Shown piece after piece: positions 38,615-46,987 of a DNA stretch of 64,000 bases (positions are counted from its first letter, which is position 1; each line of letters begins with the position of its first letter). The DNA lies in assembly GCA_020639295.1 (NCBI GenBank), contig JACKGY010000009.1, forward strand, positions 1 through 64,000. The letters run 5' to 3'. Position numbers and translations under genes: made by a program. The notes beneath the pieces were generated by a model. That model was not told the DNA's origin. It made no database searches and saw nothing but the letters and a program-made list of their open reading frames with translations. Source of the stretch: Planctomycetota bacterium. Its GTDB lineage: Bacteria > Planctomycetota > GCA-002687715 > DRQF01.

Positions 38615-39147
38615 CGTCCGGACTCCCCGGGAACGAGCTCGGCCGAATAGGCGGCCACCCGGTACTGGTCGTCGCGGTCACGGATCACGCGCAGGTCGTA
38701 GCGGACGGTGGTCACCTGGCCTTCGGGATCGCGATACTCGACCAGGTAGCGCAGCCGGCGATCACCCATGCTGCCCGACTCCTCGGGACTGCGCCGCCAG
38801 CTCCAGATGTAACCGTGATCCGAGATGCGACGCTCGAAGAAGGCGAGGAAGTCGGGATAGGCGCGCCCCGCGCGGCAGTCGGGATCGAGGCAGTCCCAGG
38901 CCTGCTCGTAGCCGGAGCGGCTCGCGCCATCGGGGTCGACGCCGCTGCCCAGCTCGATGGCCTTCATGAACCGGTCGGCCACGACGATGTCGCCGCCGCC
39001 GATCCGGGCCTCGAAGTAGTGGACCATGAGAACGACCGCCGTGTTCACCGCCAGCAGGGCGAGGATGAGCACGAGCAGGAAGATCCTGGGGTTGAGTTGC
39101 GCTCGAGAGCCCCGCACGCGGCCGCCACTCCTCCGATCCGGACCCAT
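38611..39147 (-). CDS. Membrane-anchored protein with small extracytoplasmic domain, unknown
   Basis: A 178-residue protein: a basic N-terminus, one transmembrane helix (IFLLVLILALLAVNTAVVLM), then about 125 residues of alpha+beta sequence (FMKAIELGSGVDPDG, AWDCLDPDCRAGRAYPDF, RRLRYLVEYRDPEGQVTTVR, YDLRVIRDRDDQYRVAAY) whose layout recalls NTF2-like or DUF4878-type domains. ATG at 39147 has a G-rich site upstream; a GTG at 39189 is an alternative. It overlaps hyuA by 4 nt, so it is translated with the hydantoinase pair, though its role there is unknown. Confidence 0.7.
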
Positions 39148-39258
39148 CCCCCGGTCCCCCGACGTGGTCGTCGCGGCGGCCCGGGGCACTCGGCTCCGTC
39201 GCGCCGAGCATACCAGGACCGGCCGCGGCTCGCGTCTGTCGTGACCGGCCCGCCCTGT

Positions 39259-39264
39259 TAGAAT
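39259..39264 (+). promoter_or_regulatory. Possible -10 element of the M61-like/plsY/gpsA unit
   Basis: TAGAAT preceded by TGT (extended -10 style) lies 35 nt before the ATG at 39299. The -35 region is weak. Confidence 0.4.
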
Positions 39265-39298
39265 CCCGGCGCGTCGGCGCCCGCGAGAGGTGAACGAG

Positions 39299-41086
39299 AT
39301 GAACTCGAAGAGGATGATCCCGCTGATCGGCGGCCTGCTCGTGGCCCTGACCGCCCTCGCCCCGACCCTCGGAGCGCAGGCGAAGGAGACCCGACTCAGC
39401 TACCTCCTCGACCTGCGCGAGCCGGATCGGGGCGAGATCGGGGTCTCGATCCTGGTCGAGGCGCCGCCGGCCGGGGCGATCGAATTCGAGCTCCCGACCT
39501 GGGCGCCGGGACGCTGGCTCCGCGACGACTTCGCCGCCCTGGTGAGCGGCGAGGAGGCCCGCCGCGAGGGCGACCGCCCGGTGGCGGTGACCCGGGTCGG
39601 CAGCCACCGCTGGCGGGTCGAGGCCGCGGGCGACAGCCTGGTCTTCCGCTATCGCATCCATGCCGGCCGGGCCGGCCCGGGCACGAGTCTCCTGGAAGGT
39701 CGCGGCGCCCTGCTGGAGCCGGCCTCGCTCCTCCCCTTCCTCCGTCAGGCCCCTGGCGCCCCGATCGAGCTCTTCCTCGACGGCCCGGCGAACTGGCGCT
39801 GGGCCAGCGCCCTCGAACCGGGCGAGCAGAGCGGTCGCTTCCGGGCGGCCGACTGGAACGAGCTGGTCGCCTCGCCGATCCTCGGCGGCGTCGCCGGCGA
39901 GAACCTGTTCGAGTACCGCTTCGGCGAGCTCGGAGTCTGGGCCCTGGCCGGGCGCGGCGAAGAGGCGCGCGCGGCGGCCGGCCTGGTCGAGCACCTGGGC
40001 CCGGCCCTGGCTCCGGTGCTCGGTCTCGAGGAGGGCGAGGCCGTCCGTGGCACGCTCCTCCTGCACGCCCTGGGCGGCGAGGCCGAGACCGGCTTCCGCG
40101 CCGCGACCGGCCCCCGGGGGCCGCGGGCCCTCGTGGTCATGGGCGGCGAGGCGAAGGAACTCGACGATCACCTCGCCGCGGCCCTCGTCGCGCTGGGTCT
40201 CGGCGGCAGCCTGGCCCCTCCGGCCGAGGCCTTCGCCGACTGGTCCGATCTGCCCATCCGCGACGACCTCTGGATCGAACCGGCCCTCGGCTTCTACCTC
40301 GGCCAGCAGCTCCTGGCGCGGGCGGGACGGATCTCGACCTCGACCCTGCTGGCCCGGCTCGGCGGTCTGATCGAGGCCAGCGAGAAGGAGGCCGGCGCCC
40401 AGCGCATGAGCCTGCTCGAGGCGGCCCGGCGGCAGGCCCTGCGACGCGCCCTCGATCCGCGCCGCCTGCCGGACGGCCAGGCCGGGATCTGGATCGACCC
40501 GGTGAGCCGCGGCCGCGCGCTGGCCCTGCTGCTCGACCTCGAGCTGCGCCGCCGGAGCGAGGGCGCGGCCGGGTTGGCCAGGGCCCTGATCGAAGGCCGC
40601 GGCGCCGGCCGGGAGCCGCTCGCCCGACTGCGCGCCGGCGTCGACGCGGTCGGGGGCCGTGGCTCGGCGCAGCTCCTCGATCACCTGCTCGAGGAGCGGA
40701 CCGGGCCGGACTGGCGCGCGCTCGTCGGCGCCGCCGGCTTCCTGATCGAGAGCGGTCGGAGCGGCATCGGCATCGGCGTCGATCTCGAGGGCGACCGCGT
40801 CCGTTCGGTCCGGGCCGGTTCGGCCGCGGACCGGGCCGGCATCCAGGCCCGCGACCGGCTGCTGCGGCTCGGCGGCGAGACGGTCGGGGCGAACGTGGGC
40901 GAACGCATCGCCGCGATGCGCGACGGTCAGCGCACGACGGTGACGGTCGAGCGCCGGGGCGGCATCCTCACCCTGCCGCTCGAGGTCGAGGGCAGCAGCC
41001 GGTCGGGTCTGGTCCTGGTCGAGCGGGACGGCGACGGGCTCGACGCGGTCCGTGACGGTTTCCTGGGCCGGGAGAAGGACGAATGA
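39299..41086 (+). CDS. M61-like PDZ protein lacking the zinc-protease motif
   Basis: A 595-residue exported protein (signal LIGGLLVALTALAPTLGAQA). Its order is that of the M61 glycyl aminopeptidase family: an N-terminal beta domain (FELPTWAPGRWLRDDFAALV is typical), a central helical domain, and a PDZ domain at about 480-570 (GIGIGVDLEGDRVRSV, SAADRAGIQARDRLLRLGGE). In active M61 enzymes a HExxH zinc helix precedes a segment like LWFSEGFTSYY; here that later segment is LWIEPALGFYLGQQLLARAG (about 324-343), but the preceding helix reads ELDDHLAAALVALGLG with no HExxH. It is therefore probably a non-catalytic relative, such as a chaperone or binder. ATG at 39299 has AGAGG 8 nt upstream. Its stop overlaps plsY. 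Confidence 0.8.
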   Translation: MNSKRMIPLIGGLLVALTALAPTLGAQAKETRLSYLLDLREPDRGEIGVSILVEAPPAGAIEFELPTWAPGRWLRDDFAALVSGEEARREGDRPVAVTRVGSHRWRVEAAGDSLVFRYRIHAGRAGPGTSLLEGRGALLEPASLLPFLRQAPGAPIELFLDGPANWRWASALEPGEQSGRFRAADWNELVASPILGGVAGENLFEYRFGELGVWALAGRGEEARAAAGLVEHLGPALAPVLGLEEGEAVRGTLLLHALGGEAETGFRAATGPRGPRALVVMGGEAKELDDHLAAALVALGLGGSLAPPAEAFADWSDLPIRDDLWIEPALGFYLGQQLLARAGRISTSTLLARLGGLIEASEKEAGAQRMSLLEAARRQALRRALDPRRLPDGQAGIWIDPVSRGRALALLLDLELRRRSEGAAGLARALIEGRGAGREPLARLRAGVDAVGGRGSAQLLDHLLEERTGPDWRALVGAAGFLIESGRSGIGIGVDLEGDRVRSVRAGSAADRAGIQARDRLLRLGGETVGANVGERIAAMRDGQRTTVTVERRGGILTLPLEVEGSSRSGLVLVERDGDGLDAVRDGFLGREKDE

Positions 41087-41709
41087 CGGCACTCGCGTTC
41101 TGGGGCTGGTGCCTGTTCGCCTACCTCCTCGGTTCCGTCTCCTGGTCCTACTTCATCGTCAAGGCCAGGAAGGGCATCGATCTCCGCACGGTCGCCTCGG
41201 GCAACCTCGGCGCCACCAATGCCGGGCGCGTGCTGGGCAAGCGCTGGGCGGTGATCATCTACTTCCTCGACCTCCTCAAGGGGCTGATCGGGACGGCCGG
41301 CCCCTGGCTCTTGGTCGCCGATCCGCGCTGGCGCGAGCTGCCGCTCCCGGTCGTCGCCGGCCTGCTGGTGATCCTCGGCCACGTCTTCCCCTTCTACCTG
41401 CGGTTCCGCGGCGGCAAGGGCGTGGCGACCGGCTCCGGGGTGCTGTTCGCCTTGGCCCCCACGACCGGGGCCGGAGCGCTGGTCATCTGGTATCTCTGCC
41501 TGCGGGCCTCCCGCATGGTCTCCCTGGCCAGCGTGGTGGCGGCGCTGGCCCTGCCCCTGCTCTTCCCGCTCCTGCAGCGCGGCCCGCTGGACTGGTGGCG
41601 GGAGGGCTTCCTGGCGGTGATCGCCCTCTTCGTCACCGTCACCCATCGATCGAACATCGCCCGGATCCTCCGCGGCGAGGAGAACAAGCTGGGAGCACCG
41701 AGAACATGA
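41083..41709 (+). CDS. plsY: Glycerol-3-phosphate acyltransferase PlsY
   Basis: A 208-residue integral membrane protein with about five helices. All three PlsY motifs are present: SGNLGATNAGRVLGKR-type motif 1, GHVFPFYLRFRGGKGVATGS motif 2, and VTHRSNIARILRGEENK motif 3. It transfers the acyl group from acyl-phosphate to glycerol-3-phosphate, the first step of phosphatidic acid synthesis. It overlaps both neighbours as ATGA, and gpsA, which makes the acceptor substrate, follows directly. Confidence 0.96.
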   Translation: MTALAFWGWCLFAYLLGSVSWSYFIVKARKGIDLRTVASGNLGATNAGRVLGKRWAVIIYFLDLLKGLIGTAGPWLLVADPRWRELPLPVVAGLLVILGHVFPFYLRFRGGKGVATGSGVLFALAPTTGAGALVIWYLCLRASRMVSLASVVAALALPLLFPLLQRGPLDWWREGFLAVIALFVTVTHRSNIARILRGEENKLGAPRT

Positions 41710-42698
41710 GCAAGCGGATCGCGGTCATCGGCGCCGGCGGCTGGGGCACGGCGGTGGCGGGCGTCCTGGCCGACAAGGGCCACGAGGTCGAGCTGGTCGC
41801 CCACGATCCCGAACACCTCCGGGAGATGATCGAGCGCCGCGAGAACGTCACCTTCCTGCCCGGCTACCGCATTCCCGAGCCGATCCGGCTCGGCCTCGAC
41901 GGCAGCGCGGCGCTCCGTGGCGCGGACATCGTCGTCTCGGCCGTGCCCACCAAGTACCTGCGAACGACCTGGTCGGTCCTGGCGGCGGCGACGCCGAAGC
42001 GGGCGCCGGTGGTCTCGCTCACCAAGGGCATCGAGACCAAGACCTTCCTGCGGGCCTCCGAGATCATCCACGAGTACCTGCCACGCAACCCGGTCGCGGT
42101 GCTCTCGGGCCCGAGCCACGCCGAGGAGGTCGCCCAGGGCATGCCGACGACGGTGACCATCGCCAGCCGGGGCCGGGAACTCGGCGAGTCGCTCCAGCGC
42201 GCCTTCTCGACCGCCCGCTTCCGGGTCTACACCAACAAGGACCTGTTCGGGGTCGAGTTCAGCGGCGCGATGAAGAACGTCATCGCCCTGGCCGCCGGCA
42301 TCGTCGACGGCCTCGGCTTCGGCGACAACACCAAGTCGGCGCTGCTGACCCGCGGCCTGGCGGAGATCGTCGCCCTGGGCACGGCGCTCGGCGCCAAGCG
42401 CAAGACCTTCTACGGCATGGCCGGAGTCGGCGACCTGATCACCACCGCCTTCTCGCCGCACGGTCGCAACCGCGCGGTCGGCGAGCGGATCGGCCGGGGC
42501 GAGACCCTCGAGGCGATCCTCGCCACCTCGAAGAAGGTGGCCGAGGGCGTGGGCACGACCCGGGCGGTGCACGACCTCGCCCGGACCATGAAGATCGAGA
42601 TGCCGATCACCACGGAGGTCTTCCGCGTCCTGTTCAAGGACAAGGACCCACGCCTCGCCCTCACCCAGCTGATGACCCGCAAGGGCAAGGACGAGTAG
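41706..42698 (+). CDS. gpsA: Glycerol-3-phosphate dehydrogenase (NAD(P)+)
   Basis: A 330-residue protein. KRIAVIGAGGWGTAVAGVLA is the Rossmann loop; VSLTKGIETKTF and AVLSGPSHAEEVAQG are GpsA signatures; FGVEFSGAMKNVIALAAGIV carries the catalytic Lys, and GMAGVGDLITTAFSPHGRNR the C-terminal motif. It makes sn-glycerol-3-phosphate from DHAP in the cytoplasm. Coupling to plsY by a 4-nt overlap is a sensible substrate-producer and user pair. Confidence 0.97.
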   Translation: MSKRIAVIGAGGWGTAVAGVLADKGHEVELVAHDPEHLREMIERRENVTFLPGYRIPEPIRLGLDGSAALRGADIVVSAVPTKYLRTTWSVLAAATPKRAPVVSLTKGIETKTFLRASEIIHEYLPRNPVAVLSGPSHAEEVAQGMPTTVTIASRGRELGESLQRAFSTARFRVYTNKDLFGVEFSGAMKNVIALAAGIVDGLGFGDNTKSALLTRGLAEIVALGTALGAKRKTFYGMAGVGDLITTAFSPHGRNRAVGERIGRGETLEAILATSKKVAEGVGTTRAVHDLARTMKIEMPITTEVFRVLFKDKDPRLALTQLMTRKGKDE

Positions 42699-42813
42699 CC
42701 GGCCGCGGGTCGGATCACCCCGGGCAAGTGGCCTCGGATCAAATCGGGACCGGCCCGCGCGGGGCTTCGCCGGGCCCGACGCCCCGACCCGGAAGTCCGG
42801 GCCCGACTGGCCA

Positions 42814-42842
42814 TTGGGATGGCCCGGAGGCAGGACTATAAT
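42814..42842 (+). promoter_or_regulatory. Sigma70-type promoter of korAB
   Basis: TTGGGA (42814-42819) and TATAAT (42837-42842) with an exact 17-nt spacer give a transcription start near 42849 and a leader of about 130 nt. It is the strongest plus-strand promoter in the window. Confidence 0.78.
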
Positions 42843-42979
42843 CGGCTGCCCGCGCCGTTCCGCGCTGGCCGAGCAGCGTCTTTCGTCTCTCTCAAAGGAC
42901 TCCTGACGCAGGTCCCGCGGCTCCGCAAAGTCGGTTCCCACATCGGCTTCGGCCAACGCCTGCGCGGAAACACGCCTCC

Positions 42980-44845
42980 ATGGAAAGCGACAACAAAGCG
43001 GCACGTCCCGTCGAGACCCTCAAGCAGGCGATCATCCGCTTCGCCGGCGACTCGGGTGACGGCATGCAGATCACCGGCAGCCAGTTCACCAACACCTCGG
43101 CGGTCTTCGGCAACGACCTCGCAACCTTCCCCGACTACCCGGCCGAGATCCGTGCCCCCGCCGGCACGATCCCCGGCGTCTCGGGCTTCCAGGTGCGCTT
43201 CTCGAGCTTCGACATCCACACGCCGGGCGACCGTCCGGACGTCCTGGTGGCGATGAACCCGGCGGCCCTGAAGGTCAACATCAAGGACCTCAAGCCGAAC
43301 GGCATCGTCATCGTCAACACCGACAACTTCGGCAAGCAGGACCTCGTCAAGGCGAAGTACGAGGTCAACCCGCTCGAAGACAGCACGCTCGACGGCTTCC
43401 GCGTCGTCCGGGTGCCGCTCAACATGCTCACCAAGGAGACCCTGAAGGACAGCGGTCTCGACCCCAAGGTGGTGATGCGCTGCAAGAACTTCTTCGCCCT
43501 GGGCATCGTCTACTGGCTGTTCCAGCGGCCGATGGAAACGACGGTCGACTACCTGAACCTCGAGTTCGGCAAGAACAAGAAGCGCCCCGAGATCGCCGAG
43601 GCCAACATCGCGGCGATGAAGGCCGGCTACAACTTCGCCGACATCTCGGGTCTGTTCCAGGTGAGCTACGAGGTCCCGAGGGCGAAGCTGACCCCCGGCA
43701 CCTACCGCAACATCCAGGGCAACATGGCGGTCGGCCTCGGCCTGCTCGCCGCCAGCAAGCTCTGTGGTCTGCCGCTCTTCCTCGGCTCCTACCCGATCAC
43801 GCCGGCGAGCGACATCCTGCATCAGCTCTCGGCCTACAAGAACCACGGCGTGATCACCTTCCAGGCCGAGGACGAGATCGCGGCCATCTGCGCGTCGATC
43901 GGCGCCTCCTACGCCGGCAACTTCGCGGTGACCACCACCAGCGGTCCGGGCATGGCCCTCAAGTCCGAGGCGCTGAACCTCGCGATCATGACCGAGCTGC
44001 CGCTCGTCGTGGTCAACGTGCAGCGCGGCGGTCCCTCGACCGGCCTGCCCACCAAGACCGAGCAGTCCGACCTCCTGCAGATGATGTTCGGCCGCAACGG
44101 CGACAGCCCGGTGCCGATCATCGCCGCCTCGACCAGCTCGGACGCCTTCGACTGCGCCATCGAGGCCTCCCGCCTGGCGCTGAAGTACATGACGCCGGTG
44201 ATCCTGCTGACCGACGGCTACATCGCCAACGGCGCCGAGCCCTGGCGTCTGCCCAAGATCTCGGATCTGCCGAAGATCGAGGTCCGCCAGCTCGAGAGCA
44301 AGGACAAGGAGTGGTACCAGCCCTACCTGCGTGACCAGCACACCCTGGCCCGCCCCTGGGCCATTCCGGGCACCGACCTCCTCCAGCACCGCATCGGTGG
44401 CCTGGAGAAGGAGGACGTCACCGGCAACGTCTCCTACGACCCGGCCAACCACCAGCGCATGACCAACCTGCGCCACGAGAAGGTGGCCGGCATCGCCAAG
44501 GATCTGCCGCCCTTCCAGCTCGTGCAGGGCCAGAAGGGCGACCAGATCCTGGTGCTCGGCTGGGGTTCGACCCGAGGCGCCATCACCGCGGCGGTCGAGA
44601 GCCTTCGCGAGGAGGGCAAGAGCGTCGCGCAGGCCCACCTGCGCTACATCAACCCCTTCAGCCCCGCGCTGAAGGAGGTGCTCGAGAGCTTCGAGCACGT
44701 GCTGATCCCCGAGATGAACATGGGCCAGCTGGCCTTCCTCATCCAGGGCAAGTTCGCGATGAAGGTGCACTCCTACACCAAGGTGACCGGTCTGCCCTTC
44801 ACCACCAACGAGGTCATCGACAAGGTCCACGAGATCCTGGGGTAA
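42980..44845 (+). CDS. korA: 2-oxoacid:ferredoxin oxidoreductase, alpha subunit (gamma-alpha fusion)
   Basis: A 621-residue protein. The gamma domain comes first (RFAGDSGDGMQITGSQFTNT, then PAEIRAPAGTIPGVSGFQV), followed at about residue 240 by the alpha domain with the pyrimidine-binding region (GNMAVGLGLLAASKLCGLPL, GSYPITPASDILHQLS, FQAEDEIAAICASIGASYAG, TTTSGPGMALKSEALNLAIM) and a C-terminal domain (LVLGWGSTRGAITAAVESL, EMNMGQLAFLIQGKF). With KorB it oxidises a 2-oxoacid, probably 2-oxoglutarate, to acyl-CoA and CO2 with ferredoxin, or the reverse. Three nucleotides separate it from korB. Confidence 0.95.
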   Translation: MESDNKAARPVETLKQAIIRFAGDSGDGMQITGSQFTNTSAVFGNDLATFPDYPAEIRAPAGTIPGVSGFQVRFSSFDIHTPGDRPDVLVAMNPAALKVNIKDLKPNGIVIVNTDNFGKQDLVKAKYEVNPLEDSTLDGFRVVRVPLNMLTKETLKDSGLDPKVVMRCKNFFALGIVYWLFQRPMETTVDYLNLEFGKNKKRPEIAEANIAAMKAGYNFADISGLFQVSYEVPRAKLTPGTYRNIQGNMAVGLGLLAASKLCGLPLFLGSYPITPASDILHQLSAYKNHGVITFQAEDEIAAICASIGASYAGNFAVTTTSGPGMALKSEALNLAIMTELPLVVVNVQRGGPSTGLPTKTEQSDLLQMMFGRNGDSPVPIIAASTSSDAFDCAIEASRLALKYMTPVILLTDGYIANGAEPWRLPKISDLPKIEVRQLESKDKEWYQPYLRDQHTLARPWAIPGTDLLQHRIGGLEKEDVTGNVSYDPANHQRMTNLRHEKVAGIAKDLPPFQLVQGQKGDQILVLGWGSTRGAITAAVESLREEGKSVAQAHLRYINPFSPALKEVLESFEHVLIPEMNMGQLAFLIQGKFAMKVHSYTKVTGLPFTTNEVIDKVHEILG

Positions 44846-44848
44846 GCC

Positions 44849-45862
44849 ATGAGCACAGAATCCACCACGAACCTGACCAAGAAGGACTTCAAGTCCAACC
44901 AGGACGTCCGCTGGTGCCCGGGTTGCGGCGACTACGCGATCCTCAACGCCGTCCAGGGCGCCATGGCCAAGCTGGGCAAGAAGCGGGAAGACGTCGTCTT
45001 CGTGTCGGGCATCGGCTGCTCGAGCCGGTTCCCCTACTACATGGAGACCTACGGCTTCCACTCGATCCACGGCCGCGCGCCGGCGATCGCCTCGGGCGTC
45101 AAGATCGCCAACCCGAAGCTCGACGTCTGGGTCATCACCGGTGACGGCGATGCGATGTCGATCGGCGGCAACCACTTCATCCACGCGCTGCGCCGACGGA
45201 TCAACCTGAAGATCCTGATGTTCAACAACAGGATCTACGGTCTGACCAAGGGCCAGTACTCGCCCACCAGCGAGCTCGGCAAGGTGACGAAGTCGACCCC
45301 GATGGGTTCGCTCGACACGCCCTTCAACCCGATCCACCTGGCGCTGGCGGCGAAGGCCTCCTTCGTCGGTCGCTCGGTCGACATGATGGGCAGCCACCTC
45401 GAGGACGTCATCATGAAGGCCGCGGCCCACGAGGGCAGCGCCTACATCGAGATCTTCCAGAACTGCAACATCTTCAACGACGGCGCCTGGAAGCACATCA
45501 CCGACCGCACGGTCCGCGACGACATGCTCATCGACCTGCGTCACGGCGAGAAGCTGATCTTCGGCAAGGACCACGACAAGGCCATCGTCCTCGACGGCTT
45601 CGACCCGAAGGTGGTCAACGTCGCCGACGTCGACGAGAAGGACATCCCGGTCTGGGACGTCGAGGCCAACTCGACCTTCGCCTACCTCCTCGCCGGCAAC
45701 CCCGAGGGCAAGCTGCCGACTCCGATCGGCGTCTTCCGTGACGTCAAGCGGCCGGCCTTCGACGTCGGGGTGCACGACCAGATCGCGCGGGCGCGGCAGA
45801 AGTACGGCGAGGGCGACCTCGAGCAGCTCCTCTACGCCGGTGACCTCTGGGAAGTGAAGTAA
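44849..45862 (+). CDS. korB: 2-oxoacid:ferredoxin oxidoreductase, beta subunit
   Basis: A 337-residue ThDP-binding subunit. RWCPGCGDYAILNAVQGAMA and SGIGCSSRFPYYM carry Cys residues expected to hold the 4Fe-4S cluster; VWVITGDGDAMSIGGNHFIH is the Mg/ThDP motif, followed by FNNRIYGLTKGQYSPTS. The C-terminal region is the usual TPP_enzyme extension. It partners KorA; no separate ferredoxin-like delta subunit is encoded beside it, consistent with the two-subunit Kor type. Confidence 0.96.
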   Translation: MSTESTTNLTKKDFKSNQDVRWCPGCGDYAILNAVQGAMAKLGKKREDVVFVSGIGCSSRFPYYMETYGFHSIHGRAPAIASGVKIANPKLDVWVITGDGDAMSIGGNHFIHALRRRINLKILMFNNRIYGLTKGQYSPTSELGKVTKSTPMGSLDTPFNPIHLALAAKASFVGRSVDMMGSHLEDVIMKAAAHEGSAYIEIFQNCNIFNDGAWKHITDRTVRDDMLIDLRHGEKLIFGKDHDKAIVLDGFDPKVVNVADVDEKDIPVWDVEANSTFAYLLAGNPEGKLPTPIGVFRDVKRPAFDVGVHDQIARARQKYGEGDLEQLLYAGDLWEVK

Positions 45863-45884
45863 CCCCAAGAGGATCGAGAACGAC

Positions 45885-45920
45885 GAAGGGGCCGCGCCGG
45901 TCGATCGGCGCGGCCCCTTC
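45885..45920 (+). terminator. Long perfect terminator hairpin after korB
   Basis: GAAGGGGCCGCGCCG pairs perfectly with its complement over 15 bp with a 6-nt loop (GTCGAT), starting 23 nt past the korB stop. A further GAACGA/TCGTTC extends the stem beyond a one-base bulge. Being symmetric it could also stop transcription from the other side. Confidence 0.9.
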
Positions 45921-45956
45921 TCGTTCGAAGCACGGTCGGTAACCAGGCCGGCTTGG

Positions 45957-46299
45957 CAGCCGGCGCTCCGGGGCGCCAGCCGCTGGCTGGCTCATTCATC
46001 GGCAAGAGCCGTCGAGCTCCGGATGCGCAGCCGGCGCGGCGCGGTCCGTCGGAGCTCCAGCCGCTGGCTGGCTCATTCATCGGCGTGAGCCGGCGGTCCG
46101 GATGCGCAGCCGGCGCGGCGCGGTCCGTCGGAGCGCCAGCCGCTGGCTGGCCCATTCATCGGCGTGAGCCGGCGCTCCAGATGCGCGGCCGGCGCTGCGC
46201 GGTTCTCTCTCGTCGGACCGCGGAGCGCCTGCTCCGCCCCATCCTCCAGGCGGTCACACGATTCCTCTGCGCCGGCGCGGCGCGGTTCGGTCGCGGCGC
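45957..46299. repeat. Non-coding tandem repeats of 79-81 bp
   Basis: Three tandem copies start at 45977, 46058 and 46137 (periods 81 and 79 bp). Each begins with the near-palindrome CCAGCCGCTGGCTGG, continues with a CATTCATCGGC block, then GGATGCGCAGCCGGCG and CGGTCCGTCGGAG. Copies 1 and 2 differ by a 2-nt indel and a few substitutions; copy 3 is more diverged toward its end. Partial units flank them at about 45957-45976 and 46271-46297. The 79-bp step breaks any reading frame, so this is not a coding repeat. About 380 bp here contain no gene. The block lies between the korB terminator and the 3' end of the GyrI-like gene. Confidence 0.85.
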
Positions 46300-46770
46300 T
46301 CAGCCCTTCTTCACCGGAAACCAGACCTCGGTGCGGAGCTGCTCCGGCGGCGTCGTGCGGGGATCACTCAGGTAGACCTCGATCGACGGTCGCTCGCAGT
46401 CCATCGCGACGTCATGGGCCGGGATGAAGTCGGTCATCAACGACTCGTAGGTGGCGGCGAGCTTCTCGTAGGGACCGAGATGGACGGTCTTGGCGTAGAG
46501 GCCGGCCGGCTCGGTGCGGACCTCGACGCCCTCCGAAGCCTCGACGCTCTCGGCCACCGTCATGCAGGCATCGAAGCGGAGCTTCTCGGCCGGCACCTCG
46601 CGCGGATCGTCCCAGGCCATGCCCATGATCCGCGTCGCGGGGCCGAAGAGGCCGCGTGGTCCGGCCCAGGCGCAGAGCTGCTCGAAGGCCGGCTTGCAGT
46701 CCTGGTAGGGACCGACGTGGCGAACGTAGGCGACGCGGGTCTCGGCCCGCGTGGTGATCTCGGCATCCAT
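46300..46770 (-). CDS. GyrI-like small-molecule binding domain protein
   Basis: A 156-residue protein consisting of a single GyrI/AraC effector-binding (SOUL-related) domain: RVAYVRHVGPYQDCKPAFEQ at the N-terminus, GIAWDDP-like GMAWDDPREVPAEKLRFDAC in the middle, GLYAKTVHLGPYEKLAATYE in the second repeat, and YLSDPRTTPPEQLRTEVWFP at the C-terminus. No DNA-binding domain is attached. Such proteins bind hydrophobic compounds or toxins; some inhibit gyrase. ATG at 46770 has AAGGAG 7 nt upstream. It is divergent from the CEMIP-like gene. Confidence 0.9.
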   Translation of the reverse strand: MDAEITTRAETRVAYVRHVGPYQDCKPAFEQLCAWAGPRGLFGPATRIMGMAWDDPREVPAEKLRFDACMTVAESVEASEGVEVRTEPAGLYAKTVHLGPYEKLAATYESLMTDFIPAHDVAMDCERPSIEVYLSDPRTTPPEQLRTEVWFPVKKG

Positions 46771-46807
46771 GTTCCGACTCCTTCGCTGCGGTTGAACGCG
46801 AGCCTCG

Positions 46808-46813
46808 ATCATA
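46808..46813 (-). promoter_or_regulatory. Possible -10 element of the GyrI-like gene
   Basis: TATGAT on the minus strand lies 37 nt before the ATG at 46770; the -35 is poor. The 217-bp divergent gap also has to hold the promoter of the CEMIP-like gene. Confidence 0.38.
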
Positions 46814-46987
46814 GCGTTCGACGCGAGCCTTGCCCGGATCGATCGACTCCGGCCCGCGGCGGTGGCAGACCCGTGGTCGCGGCATGCCCGGAGCCGGCTC
46901 GCGCGCGTTGATTCGGAACGAGAAAGACGAGAATGCTTGATCGCGAGAGCCACGGAGCGCCAGATGGCGAATCGAAGGAGATTCAGG

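Noticed and set aside
42699..42979. tRNA or small RNA gene in the gpsA-korA gap
   Set aside because: No cloverleaf or T-loop consensus is visible; a promoter and its leader account for the space.
42836..45868. A 1010-codon minus-strand open frame opposite korA and korB
   Set aside because: The composition is an antisense shadow (Val, Asp, His, Arg-rich), and the korA/korB proteins, promoter and terminator on the plus strand explain the region.
45832..46155. Minus-strand frame across the tandem repeats reading MNEPASGW more than once
   Set aside because: The third repeat copy is out of register by 2 nt (79 versus 81 bp), so the repeat is not preserved as protein, and no ribosome binding site is seen.
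45957..46299. Tandem repeats as a CRISPR array or integron attC cassette array
   Set aside because: The whole 79-81 bp unit is conserved with no variable spacers, and the attC core site sequences and cassette genes are missing; no cas or integrase gene is nearby.
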